From: Lindgomyces ingoldianus
Taxonomy: Eukaryota; Ascomycota; Dothideomycetes; Pleosporales; Lindgomycetaceae
Direction of reading: 5' to 3'
Assembly (NCBI RefSeq): GCF_010093535.1
Contig: NW_022985166.1
Location: forward strand, 586,890-650,889
DNA: 64,000 nt
How positions within the stretch are numbered: the first letter of the stretch is position 1; each line of letters starts with the position of its first letter. Positions 10,782 through 22,799 of this stretch are shown here, in pieces. The notes below the pieces were generated by a model that saw only the letters and a program-made list of their open reading frames with translations, ran no database searches and was not told the DNA's origin. The translations under genes and the position numbers were made by a program.

Positions 10782-12387
10782 TAGGCATATGCGAGTTCTG
10801 AGAGAAGTACAGGGTTTGGCTAATCGTGCGCAGTCCGATGGGGAGCAAGAAGGTAGAGGACGGGTATTCGAGGGTTAATGGGGAGGAGGGCGAGGGGGGG
10901 GGTTGAGGTGGTACGAGGCCGGGGTGTAAGGTAATAGGGGTTGATGGGTGAGTTGCAATTGGGGTTGGCATGTGCAGTAACAGGGCAAATAGTCGAGCTA
11001 CACTGAGGTTCGACGCGCTGGGATGAGGTTGAATTAGTGGTTAGAGTTAGCTAAGCAAAATACGAAAGCATCCTCTCTTCATTTCCACAACGAAAGTGAG
11101 AAGTGTGAGAAGTGATGGTAGCTCATCGGTTCCCAGTCGCAGTCCAGAAGTGTATCTGAAGGGTGGAGAAAGGATTGGACGCAGGCAGCTAGAGCTAAGC
11201 AGAAAGTCTGGTTCACAGGTCGCGTGCTCGAAGCAAGGGAAGCAGCGGCCAAAAAGCGCATTCCTATTACGTTTCAACCTGGCTGCGCGACTTGGATGAG
11301 GCGTTAGTTCTTTGGCGATGCCGAGTTGGCCGCAGACGCCGTTGCTGGTCGAGGTCCGATGGCGGAGGAGGGGTAGAGGGTACGGAGTCTGGTGTGACGA
11401 TGAAGCCACAGTACCGCGCTCAACAACCTGCTCAGGATGGAAAAGACTGTGAATGGACATAGTAATAGACGGAGACTGTGAATAGATCAGTTATCAGGGC
11501 GAAGACAGCTGATAAAGAGTTGTCGCGTGAAGCATTCCGATGCTCAGTCTGGCGCTGGCTTGGGCTTTCCGATGGCGCTAGCGGCGGCAGAGTGTCGCGT
11601 GCTGAATAAAGGGTAAGCACCCACACCTCGCCAGAGATAAGCTTCCGTTATCAAACATCCCACCCTGATGCCCGTCACACCTCCTGCCCCCGGCCAGTAA
11701 ATCATGGCTGTGATAGCCGCAATCTGGGGCTTGACGTGCTGTTTCGGGTCATCCGAACCTGCGGAGTGCTGCCCTCCATCCTCGAATCCCGATCTGCCAC
11801 TAACCAGCTGTTCATTACTCCCCCAACACTCTTTCGCTCTGTCCGTCTTCTGCATGTTGTTTGACTTCATCTCTTCGCGACCGTCTAGAACTTTCTTCTT
11901 CTCGTCTACTGTATTGTTGCGTTTCTGTGGCTTGTTGCATTTTGCTTTTGCTGCCTTCCCCTCAAAGACTCCTGCAACCCAGGTCGATCATATTGCATCA
12001 ACTTCACCAGCCCTGGCACTCGAAGCTACCAATATCACAGGAACTTGCAAAATTGCAGGCTTCACACAGAGTTTATGCTTGTTCGGCGCTGGCTTGCTGT
12101 GCCTCACTGCCGGATCCCACGTCAGCTGAAGATTGAGGCTGCAACTGCGCCCTCGTGGCTGCGAACCGAGACAGTCACCACCTGAACGCGACAACTGACC
12201 GTGGATCCTCCCGGGGGAAAACAACAAAACCGTCCAGGCCCCAGGTCAGTGAGTGAAGTAGTATAGTAATCCTAGGCATCACCTAGATCTCCCTCAACGC
12301 TGCACGGCTATCACGAATCCCTTATATACCCCTCGGAAGCGCTTACGGTTGCACCTCCGATTCCGCCATTTCTGTGCCAATGACAAC
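10782..12387. other. Long intergenic / promoter region
   Basis: About 1.6 kb with only short frames on both strands, none with a recognisable family or codon pattern. It precedes the PQ-loop transporter and probably contains its promoter and leader. Confidence 0.5.
12323..12328 (+). promoter_or_regulatory. TATA-like box before PQ-loop gene
   Basis: TATATA in CCCTTATATACCCC, 60 bp upstream of the ATG at 12388. Because it sits so close to the start codon, the leader would be very short if this is the functional box. Confidence 0.35.
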
Positions 12388-13923
12388 ATGCCACCCTACC
12401 TCTCCCCGCTGCGTATAGTCCAGCCGTCATTACCTGCACACTGCGAACCCGCCAACGAATTCCTATACCGATTTTCCGCAACCTTCCACACCTGCATACC
12501 TACGAACCTCGCATTATTCTCCACATGTCTCGGAACGCTGAGCATCGTCTCTTGGTTATTCGCACAACTACCACAGATATATAAGAACCATCAGCTGAAG
12601 TCGACTTCCGGACTTAGCATACTGTTCCTTGCAGAGTGGTTACTGGGTGATCTGTCGAACCTCTTCGGTTCTCTCTTCACAAGGCAAGCGCTGTGGCAGG
12701 TTATCATTGCAGGCTACTATGTCTCAGTAGATTGCGCGTTGGTCGGACAATGGATATGGTATGAGCTTTTGAAGCACGGAAGGCCTCTGCGGCCAGCTTG
12801 GAGTCGTATCGGCAGCTCGAATAGCTTGAATGGAAGTGGTGGTGCTGGCATGCAAGAAGTCTACGATAGCGTTTCTGTTGAACCCGACAGCAGACCCATG
12901 TCACCCAAATCCCCTGGCTTCGACAACAATAGTTTACCTCCAAGTAGCCCAGGCCGCAGCATCCCAGAACGCTCAAATCCCATGGATGTCTTTCGGATAC
13001 CGAACTTTGCCCGCTCTCCTAGCTCGAACAAGGAATTTTCTAGTATGCGAAGCACGCCAACGCCCGGTACGACACCCAATAGGACTATTTATCGAGTTCA
13101 AGGGTCTAATTCACCAATGCCATCACCAAAGACGGTCTTGTATGTCTGTCTTCTGATTGGCGTGCTCTCCAATACAGGCACTGCAAAGCCTGTCAGCCCC
13201 TTCGCCCCAGCCATCTACAACCTCGATTCCATTGCAGCTCGTGCCTCACATACCCAAACTCCGCCGTCTGCCACTGAACAAGCCGGCAAAATAATATCCT
13301 GGTTCAGCACTTTCCTCTACCTAGGCTCACGCCTGCCTCAACTCTACAAGAACCACGTCCGGAAGTCCACTGCCGGTCTAAGTCCAACTCTCTTCGCGGC
13401 AGCCTTCTGTGGAAACTTCTTCTACTCTAGCTCTCTCCTCACCAATCCATGTGCCTGGAATGATTACGCTCCCGGCCAAGGCGCTGGTTGGGTCGGTCCA
13501 GAAGGCAGTGCAAAATCCGACTGGATCCTCCGCGCCACCCCTTTCTTCCTCGGCGCCGCCGGAGTCCTCCTCATGGATTTTGCCGTCGGTCTCCAATTCT
13601 GGTACTTTGGCGACGGCGGCGAGCGAGGGCGACCGAAACCACGTGAAGATGAAATCGTTGTCGTTGTTAACGATGAAGGGGTCCGGAGAAAGCGGCGCTG
13701 GCGGTGGCATCGCGTGAGCGGCTGGATGCGAGGATGGGTTCCTAGCGTCAGTGTTGCTGGCACGCCTGCTGTGAGTCGCACAGGGACTCCGGTGCAGACG
13801 CCGAGAGGCGTGAGTCCAGCTCCTAGTGCGGAAAGTGGGAGGGGAGGAGCGCTGGATGAGGCGAGGGCGCTCTTGGGGACGCAGAGGACAGCTAGTCCGA
13901 GGGGGTATGGGGGGCTTTCGTGA
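12388..13923 (+). CDS. PQ-loop vacuolar amino-acid transporter (Ypq1-like)
   Basis: Intronless, 511 residues. Two PQ-loop repeats are clear: FAQLPQIYKNHQLKSTSGLS near residue 60 and LGSRLPQLYKNHVRKSTAGL near residue 320, each within a three-helix bundle. This gives the seven-helix SWEET/PQ-loop fold. Between them lies a long Ser/Pro-rich loop (about residues 150-250), longer than in the yeast proteins as I remember them. The tail (about 410-511) is basic then Gly/Ser/Arg-rich. Family knowledge: Ypq1-3 and Rtc2 export cationic amino acids from the vacuole. I chose the ATG at 12388 (MPPYLSPLRIV), because the frame upstream begins only with a TTG. The family call is firm; the substrate is inferred. 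Confidence 0.88.
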   Translation: MPPYLSPLRIVQPSLPAHCEPANEFLYRFSATFHTCIPTNLALFSTCLGTLSIVSWLFAQLPQIYKNHQLKSTSGLSILFLAEWLLGDLSNLFGSLFTRQALWQVIIAGYYVSVDCALVGQWIWYELLKHGRPLRPAWSRIGSSNSLNGSGGAGMQEVYDSVSVEPDSRPMSPKSPGFDNNSLPPSSPGRSIPERSNPMDVFRIPNFARSPSSNKEFSSMRSTPTPGTTPNRTIYRVQGSNSPMPSPKTVLYVCLLIGVLSNTGTAKPVSPFAPAIYNLDSIAARASHTQTPPSATEQAGKIISWFSTFLYLGSRLPQLYKNHVRKSTAGLSPTLFAAAFCGNFFYSSSLLTNPCAWNDYAPGQGAGWVGPEGSAKSDWILRATPFFLGAAGVLLMDFAVGLQFWYFGDGGERGRPKPREDEIVVVVNDEGVRRKRRWRWHRVSGWMRGWVPSVSVAGTPAVSRTGTPVQTPRGVSPAPSAESGRGGALDEARALLGTQRTASPRGYGGLS

Positions 13924-15242
13924 TGAGAATAGAGACTAAGATCTTAATTCTACATCCTTGAGGTATCTTTACGAGCGTTAAGCGGTTGGACTGCATACAG
14001 GAATAGTGTCTGCATTGCTTGCATCGGATCTTTGGGACTTTTGGTGGAGCGATTTGGTGAGCATGGCATCTCTGCATCTACACGGGTTACCTTTTTTTCG
14101 TTGGTCTTCTAGTGTCCTATATCTAGCACGCTAGAGCTGTTTCCAGGTTGTCACACGATATCAGGGATGTTAGAATTGATAGTATCATGACTACTTTCTT
14201 GTTCATTATGTTTCTTATCCTTTGTCCAACTACCCAATCACTTGTTAGTACGGCAAGAATAGATCATCACAAGGTGAGTGTAATGCTAACCATCCTCATT
14301 ACACCATACTAGTGATAAGCACCGCTGCCAACACCACCAAGAGTCACTTCCTCTGAACGAGAGGATAAAGCTTCGCGGGAATGTGGATCTTCATTCTCGG
14401 CAATCAGTCGAATCATCATCCCTTGTGGGTGCGTTTTGAGGAAGGTCCTTAAAGTAATATACAACAGTCTTCACGGTGATTTCCACTGTTCACACTTTTT
14501 CATATAAATTTCCGACGAAAGTCCCAAAGGAAACCAAATTCGTGGCCAGTGCCGCCTCTTAGACATCGACTCGCGCGTACGACATGGGTGCTCACGATGG
14601 CATTTCAAACACCCATAAAGTTCTCGGAATCATGGACGCTCAATCTCTTCGCTTTATTAGGAATGCGGGGAACGAAAGAGCTCATAAACCGTCCATAAGA
14701 GCAGTTTTTGAGGTGCCTTGACTTCCTACCCCTTGGAGATATTGTTCTGAAGATGTCGCCTTTTAAATACCTCACAATCAAGACTGGAATTTGGAAAAGA
14801 ATGAAGTGATCGGATCTTCTGTGTAGAGAAGTATGCAGGAAACCAACGGGGTTTATATGCCCCATACAAAGGTTCGTAATAGAACCCATCCCTCGGATAG
14901 ACTTAGAGAATACAATTCAATGGTAAAAGATCCTATCGGCAGCTTTCCATGGACTACTCCAAATCTGTTTTATTGTTCTTCACGGTCGGTAATTATCCGA
15001 GCGTAAACTCTAGCAGGGTCATCGCAATAAACACATTTCATTTCCAGTTCGCAGATTTAGCATCCCCCCTAGAGAAGCGCTTTCCAAGTGTCTAAACTCA
15101 TACTGCTGGGGGTGTGCGACAGTATGAAGTCAAACCCATGAGACCAGGATAGTCCCCCCCCCCCCCCCCTCGTGCACTTGCTCCTTCTTGCTCCTTCCCC
15201 ACAACACACAACATCACAATCATCAGTCTCTCGCAAATAACT
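13924..15242. other. Intergenic, AT-leaning, with a C16 tract
   Basis: No supported gene. A 94-codon minus-strand frame at 14605-14889 has no recognisable content. A run of 16 C at 15154-15169 lies just before the F-box/HET pseudogene. Confidence 0.5.
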
Positions 15243-16965
15243 ATGGCAGAGCTTCAACATTGCCCGGCAGAAATCATCAAGTAGATCGCAAAGTCCCTTT
15301 CACTAGAGGACTATAGAGCACAGCGCTTGGTCTGTCTAGCCACATGTGAGAAAACTTTCCACTACTACGTGAAGCCGTTATTTGTCACTAAGAATGCGAT
15401 GCGGTGGTGGGGGCACTGTTTCCAGAACTGTACATTAAAGCCGGGTGGAAACTGTGGATCGATTTACTGTGTATTGACCAGAAAGACATTGAGGGCACCA
15501 CGCAGGTCAAGCGTATGCACAATATCAACAGTGAATCAATGACACCAATTGAGTGGGCTAGGCGCTGCATCTCCGGGCAGTTAAGCAGGCTATAACGCTG
15601 ATTTAGGGACTGGCCGCTGACAGAGCGTCGCTGCTCAGGTGCCCTCGACGGGATATTGAGGAAGGATCCGAAAGCATTCAGGGAAGGAAGTTGGCGCCCA
15701 CTGCATGACTTTGCGCTGCGGAGATTTTGGTCCTGAGCGTGGATCTTGCAAGAGATATCCCTTGGGAAAGAGGACATACCTGTATACCTGAGGGTCTACG
15801 AGACGGCTGGTGTCGCCGGGGAAATCGAAGTCATGAAAGGGGAAATGATGACGGATGATGATACTATCAATCACTTCTACATCATGTCCCTAAGCCAGCC
15901 CGTCACCACCACAGATCCACGAGATAAAGTCTACGGTCAGCTTGAGCTTCTGGACCAAGAAATTACTAGAAATATTAGGCCGGATTACGCTGCAACCGTT
16001 GAGGAGGTATATACCGACGTCGCTAAACCAGCTATCACCGTCACAGTCATTCGAGATCAGCAGACACGTAGGAGTAGCTGGCCCTTTCTCACTACCATTT
16101 TGGGTTCCCAATTAGCCCTCTGTGCGCCTTTTGGGGTCGCTGGGCCGCACAGAGCACAAAGCAAGTGGCGACTCCACAGCGCAGGGTCGTTCCCGCGGCG
16201 AAGTCTTCTATTCTGCTGCAGCCTCATCGTCGGCACGTTCGACGGCATGGGCTATATTTGACAAGACGAAGCTGGTCACAGATGGCCGGAAAACATTGTG
16301 TGCTAGAGTAGAGGCACAGCGAATGCGTACAGATATCGCGACGGCGTGCACGAATCTCTCTGGAGGAGCTTGGTTGCGAACCGCAAGCGGCAGCGTGAAT
16401 GAGGAAACACTAGTAGACGACTATAGCCCACCCCTCGCTGTACCTCTCCATTTAGCGCAGGGACATTTACCTAACGAGCATCTCGAGACTCTGGCTGCCA
16501 GCCATTTCCTACAATATTGCGTGGGATTCTCCGCTTGGAACACTGACTTCTTAATTGCTGGGAACCCGCTTCCTCACTACTTCACCATTAATCTCGACTT
16601 CACTGCTACTAATCCATTAGCCCTGCGTGTTGCGCTAGCTGGGAGGGACCGGATCAATCTGTCGCGACGGCTGTTTACCACGCGAAGGGCTATGGAGGCA
16701 TGACGAGGCAGGATACGAGGACCATGAATCTCATTTTCGTGCTGCTTGAGTGTAGTGTGGCAGTTCTGCTAAGGAGGTGAAGAGCAGTTGTCGCATACAA
16801 TTATCCGCCTATATATATCCTTCTGCTGTGCTAGCTGGAAGGTTGACCTTTTGGCGACGCAACAGCAGTAGATATCCGGTTGCTGAGGAGTGCTATCTGC
16901 ATGGATTCATGGACGGAAAGGGGTTAGAGATGGTACAGCCGGGGCACACGAAGGTTATGGAGTAG
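15243..16965 (+). pseudogene. Chimeric F-box / HET-domain pseudogene
   Basis: The first part reads MAELQHCPAEIIK, a TAG stop, then IAKSLSLEDYRAQRLVC and KTFHYYVKPLF, which is an F-box pattern. From about 15400 the content changes to a heterokaryon-incompatibility (HET) domain split over frames: KLWIDLLCIDQKDIEG at 15448, RRFW-stop-AWILQEIS at 15719-15752, TDPRDKVYGQLELLD near 15910 and IRPDYAATVEEVYTDVAK near 15980. A HET C-terminal region follows (RRLFTTRRAM at 16658, EECYLHGFMDGKGLEM at 16884). At least two in-frame stops and several frame changes are needed to follow it, so it cannot make a full protein. The usual HET start (LSYVWG-like) is absent, as if replaced by the F-box piece. Family knowledge: HET proteins trigger cell death after fusion of unlike hyphae. 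Confidence 0.75.
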
Positions 16966-19900
16966 GGGTAATCACGCTAGGCCCTGGGGTCTATCAACAG
17001 GGGCAAATATATTGACGATGGGTTCATCATCTAAGCATATGATATGTGTTATGTAAATTCTGTTGATGCTTAGTAGTTCATATTGCCAACCAGCCTTAAG
17101 CAAGCATAGATACAGCAGAGCTTACGAATCTGCTCGTCCCCACCATAGCTACAGTTATTCTGAAGACCAAACCAGTGTGCTTTATCAACCAAAATGCAAA
17201 TGCGATCAGGGGTGTATAGCCACTAATTCTCCATTCTTTTATCCTCTCCACCACGAGACCAGCACCCCCAGAACCTTCCATCGATCTTCCATTCTTCTAG
17301 ACACCATACTGACCATGGCTTCTAACCCTTCCTCCTTCAATCTAAGAAGCAGAAATCTGGAAGACAATTATCCTACTTTCAATTCCAATGCTGATAACCC
17401 AGTCAACATACTTCTTCAAGACCTGATGATACTAACAGTTTTAAGTAAGAAAGAGTAGGGTTCCGTAGAATATTATACTACCTATTCTCCAAAACAAGTG
17501 CTATATGCAGACCCTTTAAGAGAATATAGCTTTCAACGCTGTAGGCTAGCCAGCATATGTCTCTACGACTACTAATAAGCTAGTACTAGATTCTATCTGA
17601 TGCTTGTAATCAGTGTGAACTTTCCTACTAGCTACCAGCAATATATTTCTCTTACTTATTTTCTATTGTTTTTATTAGTCCTGACTATAATATCACAACT
17701 AACGTGCAGGCCAACTGCGGGACACTCGTCGGAGGATAGTCGACCTAGTCGCTATCACGTTATTACAATACGCAAGGGGAATACAGTGCGTTTTGCCGTA
17801 AGTTGAAGTAATTATCGTATAGCCCTACTATGCTGCAAAGTGCCACGTATTGTGGTAGCTTCTCAAGAGCGTGTGCGGGAAGTATTGATCCAAGACGTGG
17901 CGATTCTTGAATATTATTAGAGTGAATAACTAGCCTTTCGATTTAGTAATATATGATCGTCTGTGGTACAGAATATTCACTACGAAGAGGCCTCCTGGAC
18001 CTAGGAAACCCTTTCCTTACATATCGTTGTTGGCCCATCAGAACGGACTTTGGCCGCGCTAATGCTATGTGGAAGAGTCACATGACCATATTACATAAGC
18101 TGCCTACGCTTCGTTGTATTCCTATCATAGCCCTCAGGTCTTGAGATATATCCTACATCATTGCTTGGTTGTTGCAGCCTTGTTACTAGTTCATTCGGAA
18201 CAGACGTGCCAGACCTTACATGGTACTGCTCAACGTCTTCTGAGTCTCCTCGAGGATTCGCCTTATTTCAATCCAGCGTCTTTGTGCCTCGGCCTTCCTG
18301 CCCTGCAGCGCCCTCAAGCTAACGTTATATGCGGTGCTTATATGATTAGGAATAATTGACTACAAATCTAAGATTTTCCAGCGCTAAGAAATTGTCGGCT
18401 TCGAGGCCTCCATTTTCGGATGTAAACCCTCCAGATGCAGAGGTGTCTAATACTATCCAACATGTTTTATCTGGAAAACGAAAAGGAAAGGATATGCACG
18501 ATACTTCCGCTAATTATTACTATGATTCACAAACCTCTGTCGCTCGGATCTATTCAATGTCGATCAATCGCGGCCCTCACCCTAGCCACCAATTCTACCA
18601 AATTCCCTTTCAGCTCCTTCCATGTAGCGTGAACCTAAAATTCACCTTGAAGGCGGGAATAGATACCAATCCTCTCTTATGCCCTTGGTTCCCGATTCCA
18701 CACCCCAGAACCCGATCTGGTGCAGTGTCTGCGGTAGAAATCTTAAAATCGGAGGACGCGACGAGGACCGGTCGACACGCCACACAATAACCCGTTTGAC
18801 GCCACCGTGAAGAACCCCTAGCGGCTTGCAGCAGCGCGTCCCGTCTGCACTCCAGCATGAAGTAAGAAACTCAAATTCGTTTTTTGACTGCAGGCTGGGG
18901 GAAATCGTGTGAAAAGGCACAGGTAAAAGTGGGGATAGTTATCCTATCATGTGGAGCAAGCTTGGGCCATTTTACGAACTCCACTGCTCGATTAACAATC
19001 TTTGAATGGATAATATTGAAACGGAAAAAGCTGCACACTATTCAAATCATCAGCGAAACTACAAAGCTCCCATGCTATGTGGGGTTGCCGAATTCAAGGT
19101 TTAGGTATCCTTTTGCAATTGTGAAACAAATGCTTTCCCAGCGCGTCCTAAATTTAAGGGGGTGAGACACGTGTTGGAAGCGTGAGCCCGAGCTCGGAGT
19201 AGCAAAACTCGCCAGCATGTCATTCGTAAACCTGGAGGCCTCGTTGGAGCATCGTTGGGAAGGCGACACGGGTCGGCTTCAGTTGAAGCTGAAGCTTTCG
19301 TGTCGCGTCTCGGTAGTGAGTGGTCCGGAGATGAGGTGAGATGCATGCGGTTCGATGATCCTCGGAGTCGCAAATTGGAAGAACTGTGGTTGTTTGATGT
19401 GCAGCTTGGATTTCAAGCTGGTGGAGCGATTCAGGCCACCGTGTGAGTTCACAAGGAGATTGTGAGGCTGACGAATTCTGACCTCATGAATGAGGCCGGA
19501 AGGATTCAACAAAGTGATTGGAGGGCCAGATGAGCTGATAATACGGTTGAGAACTTCAATGGATGTCGTTGCAGAACCCCGCACTTGGCTGAACGGAAGT
19601 CCGACGCGAATCCGGGAAGAACTTCCTCGCCTTCCAATTACATCAAAAAGGTTCGATTTAAAGGTTTCATGGATGAGAGTCACGTTCAAAATTAACGAGT
19701 AAGCACAAAATGAGTAGTGTAACTGTCGGAACCATCGCTCGTGGCGAGGTCTCGACCATGAATTGCACCACTCCCAAGTTCGATTACAGTCCTTCCGTAT
19801 GAGCCCTGTTGGGCGGTGTGTACCATGAGTCTAATTGACTCTTTCTCCATCCAGCTGGAGCTAATGCCTTGAAAACCCGCACAAGATGGGTCGGGTATCA

Positions 19901-20231
19901 GTGATGACCCACGCTCTCTTGCGTCTACCGAAAAAAAAAGCACCATAATCCATTGGCACAGCCGCGCAAGGATAGGGTCAAGTAAAATTACAAAACTCCG
20001 AGTGATGCTGATGCTGATGTGTGTGATGTTATGCTGGCTCAAAAATTGTCCAGCTTGGAACCATACAGGAAACCGAACCCAATGCAATGCTCGCTTTGAC
20101 GCAACCAAAAAAAAAAAACTAGAGGGTGGGGACATTGAGGAGCGATAGTGTTAGATATCGCTTAAGTCCCATTCAGCAAGGGTGGAAACTATACAGGGGA
20201 ATGGAAAATGTGAGTTGGTCATGGCAGCAGC
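16966..20231. other. Decayed, TA-rich intergenic region
   Basis: About 3.3 kb without a supportable gene. The part from 16980 to about 18360 is rich in TA dinucleotides and short broken frames, as expected of old RIP-mutated or otherwise decayed DNA, but I could not recognise the ancestral element. From 18900 on the composition is more balanced, with a hairpin at 19263. Homopolymer A runs lie at about 19931 and 20109. Confidence 0.5.
19263..19306. repeat. Two-part hairpin (inverted repeat)
   Basis: The outer arms GCGACACG (19263-19270) and CGTGTCGC (19299-19306) are perfect reverse complements. Inside them GCTTCAG (19276-19282) and CTGAAGC (19289-19295) form a second stem with a 6-nt loop. 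No gene function is visible here. Confidence 0.6.
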
Positions 20232-22799
20232 CTAACGATGGAAGATGGGCTGCTGTGGGATAGGCAGTTGATTGAATTGATTCATCTCCGGCCATGCTCC
20301 GTGGTCCATGTACGGCAAAGGACCAACTCTTCGCTCAGTCATAGGCCTTCCCAAAGGCTGGTATTGCATCTGATCATAGGCAATTTGACGAGGAGGATTA
20401 TGCATTGAAGCTGAAGGAGGGGGAACAAGGAGAGTGTGGACCCCACGCACGGGGCGATAGGGGGATTGACGTTGGTTTAGGAAGTAGGATGGTGACAGCT
20501 GCCTCTGGCTGGAGTAGGAGGCGCTCACAGGCGAGGAGCTTGCGGATGGTGGATATGGGCTGACCTGGCGGGATCGATCACCAGTAGTAAGAGTCTGGCT
20601 AGTTGGGGTATGGGCCGGTGGGAAGGGGGGTGGTGCCGTGGAAGTTGGTGTGGTGTATGGCTGCTTCCATTGAACCGGGGGAGGGTAGACCATGGCCATT
20701 GATCGACTTCCTGGAGCGGGAAGAGGGAGTTCAGACCAATTGTTAACCTGTACCGGAGGATTGGTCTGTGGGGTTGGAATAGCAAGGCTGGGGAGAGGTG
20801 GTAGGCGGTTCATAGGTTGATGTGGCTCAAATGACCTGCTGACTGGCATCTGCAAAGTAGGAATCAACGGCGCACTGCTATATGGTCCTGGAGCAAACCC
20901 GTGAGCCTGTCGCTTGGGCGCTGGTTCTGCGCTACTGTCGATGCTGCGTTTGCGCTGTGTGAGAGGACCAAGCTCTGGGAGAGGGCCGATTGGGGAAACG
21001 GCAGTCGACGTAGTCTGAGGCTGAAGAAGGGGAGTGTTCGAGAATTGCGTTCGGCATGGCGAATATGTCATCGTCGTGGGTGGTGAAGTTTGCTGCAAAG
21101 TAGGTGGGGAAGGCATGTAGTTCGGGGGGACCTGCAGAGAGGGGGTCGAGGGTCCAACTGGGCTGATAGCACCAGAGGCGGGTATCTTGGAGGCGCGGTC
21201 AAAGAAGGATCCGAACTTTCCCAGAATGACGTGCCAATCCTCCCACTTCTTTTGTGATGTGTACAAGCTATACCTCATATTGCTCAGGAACTCTACTTCC
21301 ATGATGTGGACTTCTTGCACCGAAATACCAGAAACCTCTGCCCAAGTCTTGTTCGTGTACGTATTGTCGTCCAAAACTGGAGCGTTGTTAGCCAAATGTG
21401 GTCTGGGAGATCATATACACCTACACTTGTTTCCGAGCATCAAGGCTACGGTCAGGAGCCTATATTCGCTACCCGGCTTTCCCTTGACACTCGGGTTGAT
21501 TTGCTTTAACCTGTAGATGAAGAGAAGGGCCAGTAGAATGACATTCTGGGCCACTTGCGTTGTCGTCAGGATAGTGGCCACCCACTTCCTAAAGCCTGTT
21601 GTTGGAATTGCATCGGGCACAAGGGGCTGGACCGGGATGCGTGGAGAATTTGCGTCCAAGACCTGCTTGAGAGTCGACGAGTTTTCGAACCAGAATAGGC
21701 AAGTGACCTGGAAAGCTCCTGTCAGTTCAGGAGTCGGCGTACTTTGCCGAGGGAGAACCTACCTCCGCTGCCAGTTGGGGAAGCCCATCCTGGGGGGTCT
21801 TGATGCTCGATGGAATCCTCAGATTCGGAGAGATTGACCACTTTTTCCGCTGCTGCTGAGACATGTCTTGTGATGAGGATGGTGGCGGCTGTTTCTGAGG
21901 CGTTGGGCTTGGCTGGGAGGTCGCCGTCCTGGAGTTGCCGATTGCGGGCAACCGATATCCATACTCGTGGCCAGTCCCATTGTTTGGCGGCAAGGAAATC
22001 ACTCTCACCGCAGAGCCTGAAACATCAGTCGGAGGGGTGAGGAGCGGCCGTGGTGGGTTTCTGAGAGCATTCAGCTCAGGGCCGGAGGTGATTCGGGGAA
22101 CGGGAAGCTGCATTTGCCGCTGGGGAGGATCGAGCTTGGAGTAAGGGGGGATGGGGGTGTAGTAGTCGAGCGAGGGCTCCCGCGGAATGGCGTGAGGCAT
22201 TGGATGAGGGAGCTGTAGCTCGAGCATGTGGACGGTGTGCGGCTGCGTTGTTGGGAAGGCGGGCCCTGGGGCAGCTGGTGTTGATATCCTTCACGCACGC
22301 CGGCAATTGGAGCGGGCGTCACCGTCCTTAATGTCTCTTGAATTTTGTTTGTGCTCCGTTCCTTCACTGCATGACCAGGAGGGATTTGGCGGGAGTGATC
22401 CAGGAAGGCGTCACTGTCTGGGTGAGGGATAGTTAAGAAGGAACCCGGGGGGGGGGGGGGGGGGGGGGGGATGGAGGTTGTTGTTGACGGAAAGCTCTGG
22501 CAAGTATGGCGTGGGGCCAATGTATGCAACCTTTATTCCAGGAGGCGGGACAGGTGAAAGGAGTTTGTGTGAGGGAGTATAAAGCGGAGGCGGTGCGGGC
22601 GAGGCAATATTAGAATGAAGAGGAGTGAGGACGAGCCTGAGGTCAAAGATGACTAGCCCGGGTGCAGTATGGGGTGTGAGAAGTGAGAAGCCAGGAGGTG
22701 ATTGTCGTCGGCCCGCCAGCTGCTTTCACAGGCATGGCTTGGGGCCGTTGGGTTTTGATAAAACATAATTCACACGGAGTCGTGACTGTGTCCATCCAT
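20232..22799 (-). CDS. Clg1-type (Pho85-class) cyclin; 5' part broken by a homopolymer
   Basis: The firm part is 22227 down to 20232 in three exons (21763-22227, 21425-21707, 20232-21376), 630 residues from the ATG at 22227. Introns of 55 and 48 bp join AAE|VTCLFW and LGNK|FLDDN in frame. The cyclin box runs from about residue 156 to 290: VTCLFWFENSSTLKQV, GFRKWVATILTTTQVAQNV, ALMLGNKFLDDNTYTNKTWA, EVSGISVQEVHIMEVEFLS. The rest is Pro/Ser/Gln-rich. A coding-like frame continues upstream: 22299-22719 (PPGFSLLTPHTAPG, IGPTPYLPELSVNNNLHPP, PHPDSDAFLDHSRQIPPG) linked by a GTGCGT...GCAG intron (22243-22298), and perhaps a first exon 22776-22799 (MDGHSHDS). That extension is in frame only if the C run at 22447-22470 were 23 (or 26) rather than 24. 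Family knowledge: such cyclins partner the Pho85 kinase. Confidence 0.8.
22447..22470. repeat. Homopolymer of 24 G (24 C on coding strand)
   Basis: Encodes a polyproline run between HP and GS in the Clg1-type cyclin. With 24 bases the flanking coding-like frames are out of phase by one. Such runs are prone to slippage in vivo and to miscalling in sequencing. Confidence 0.9.
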
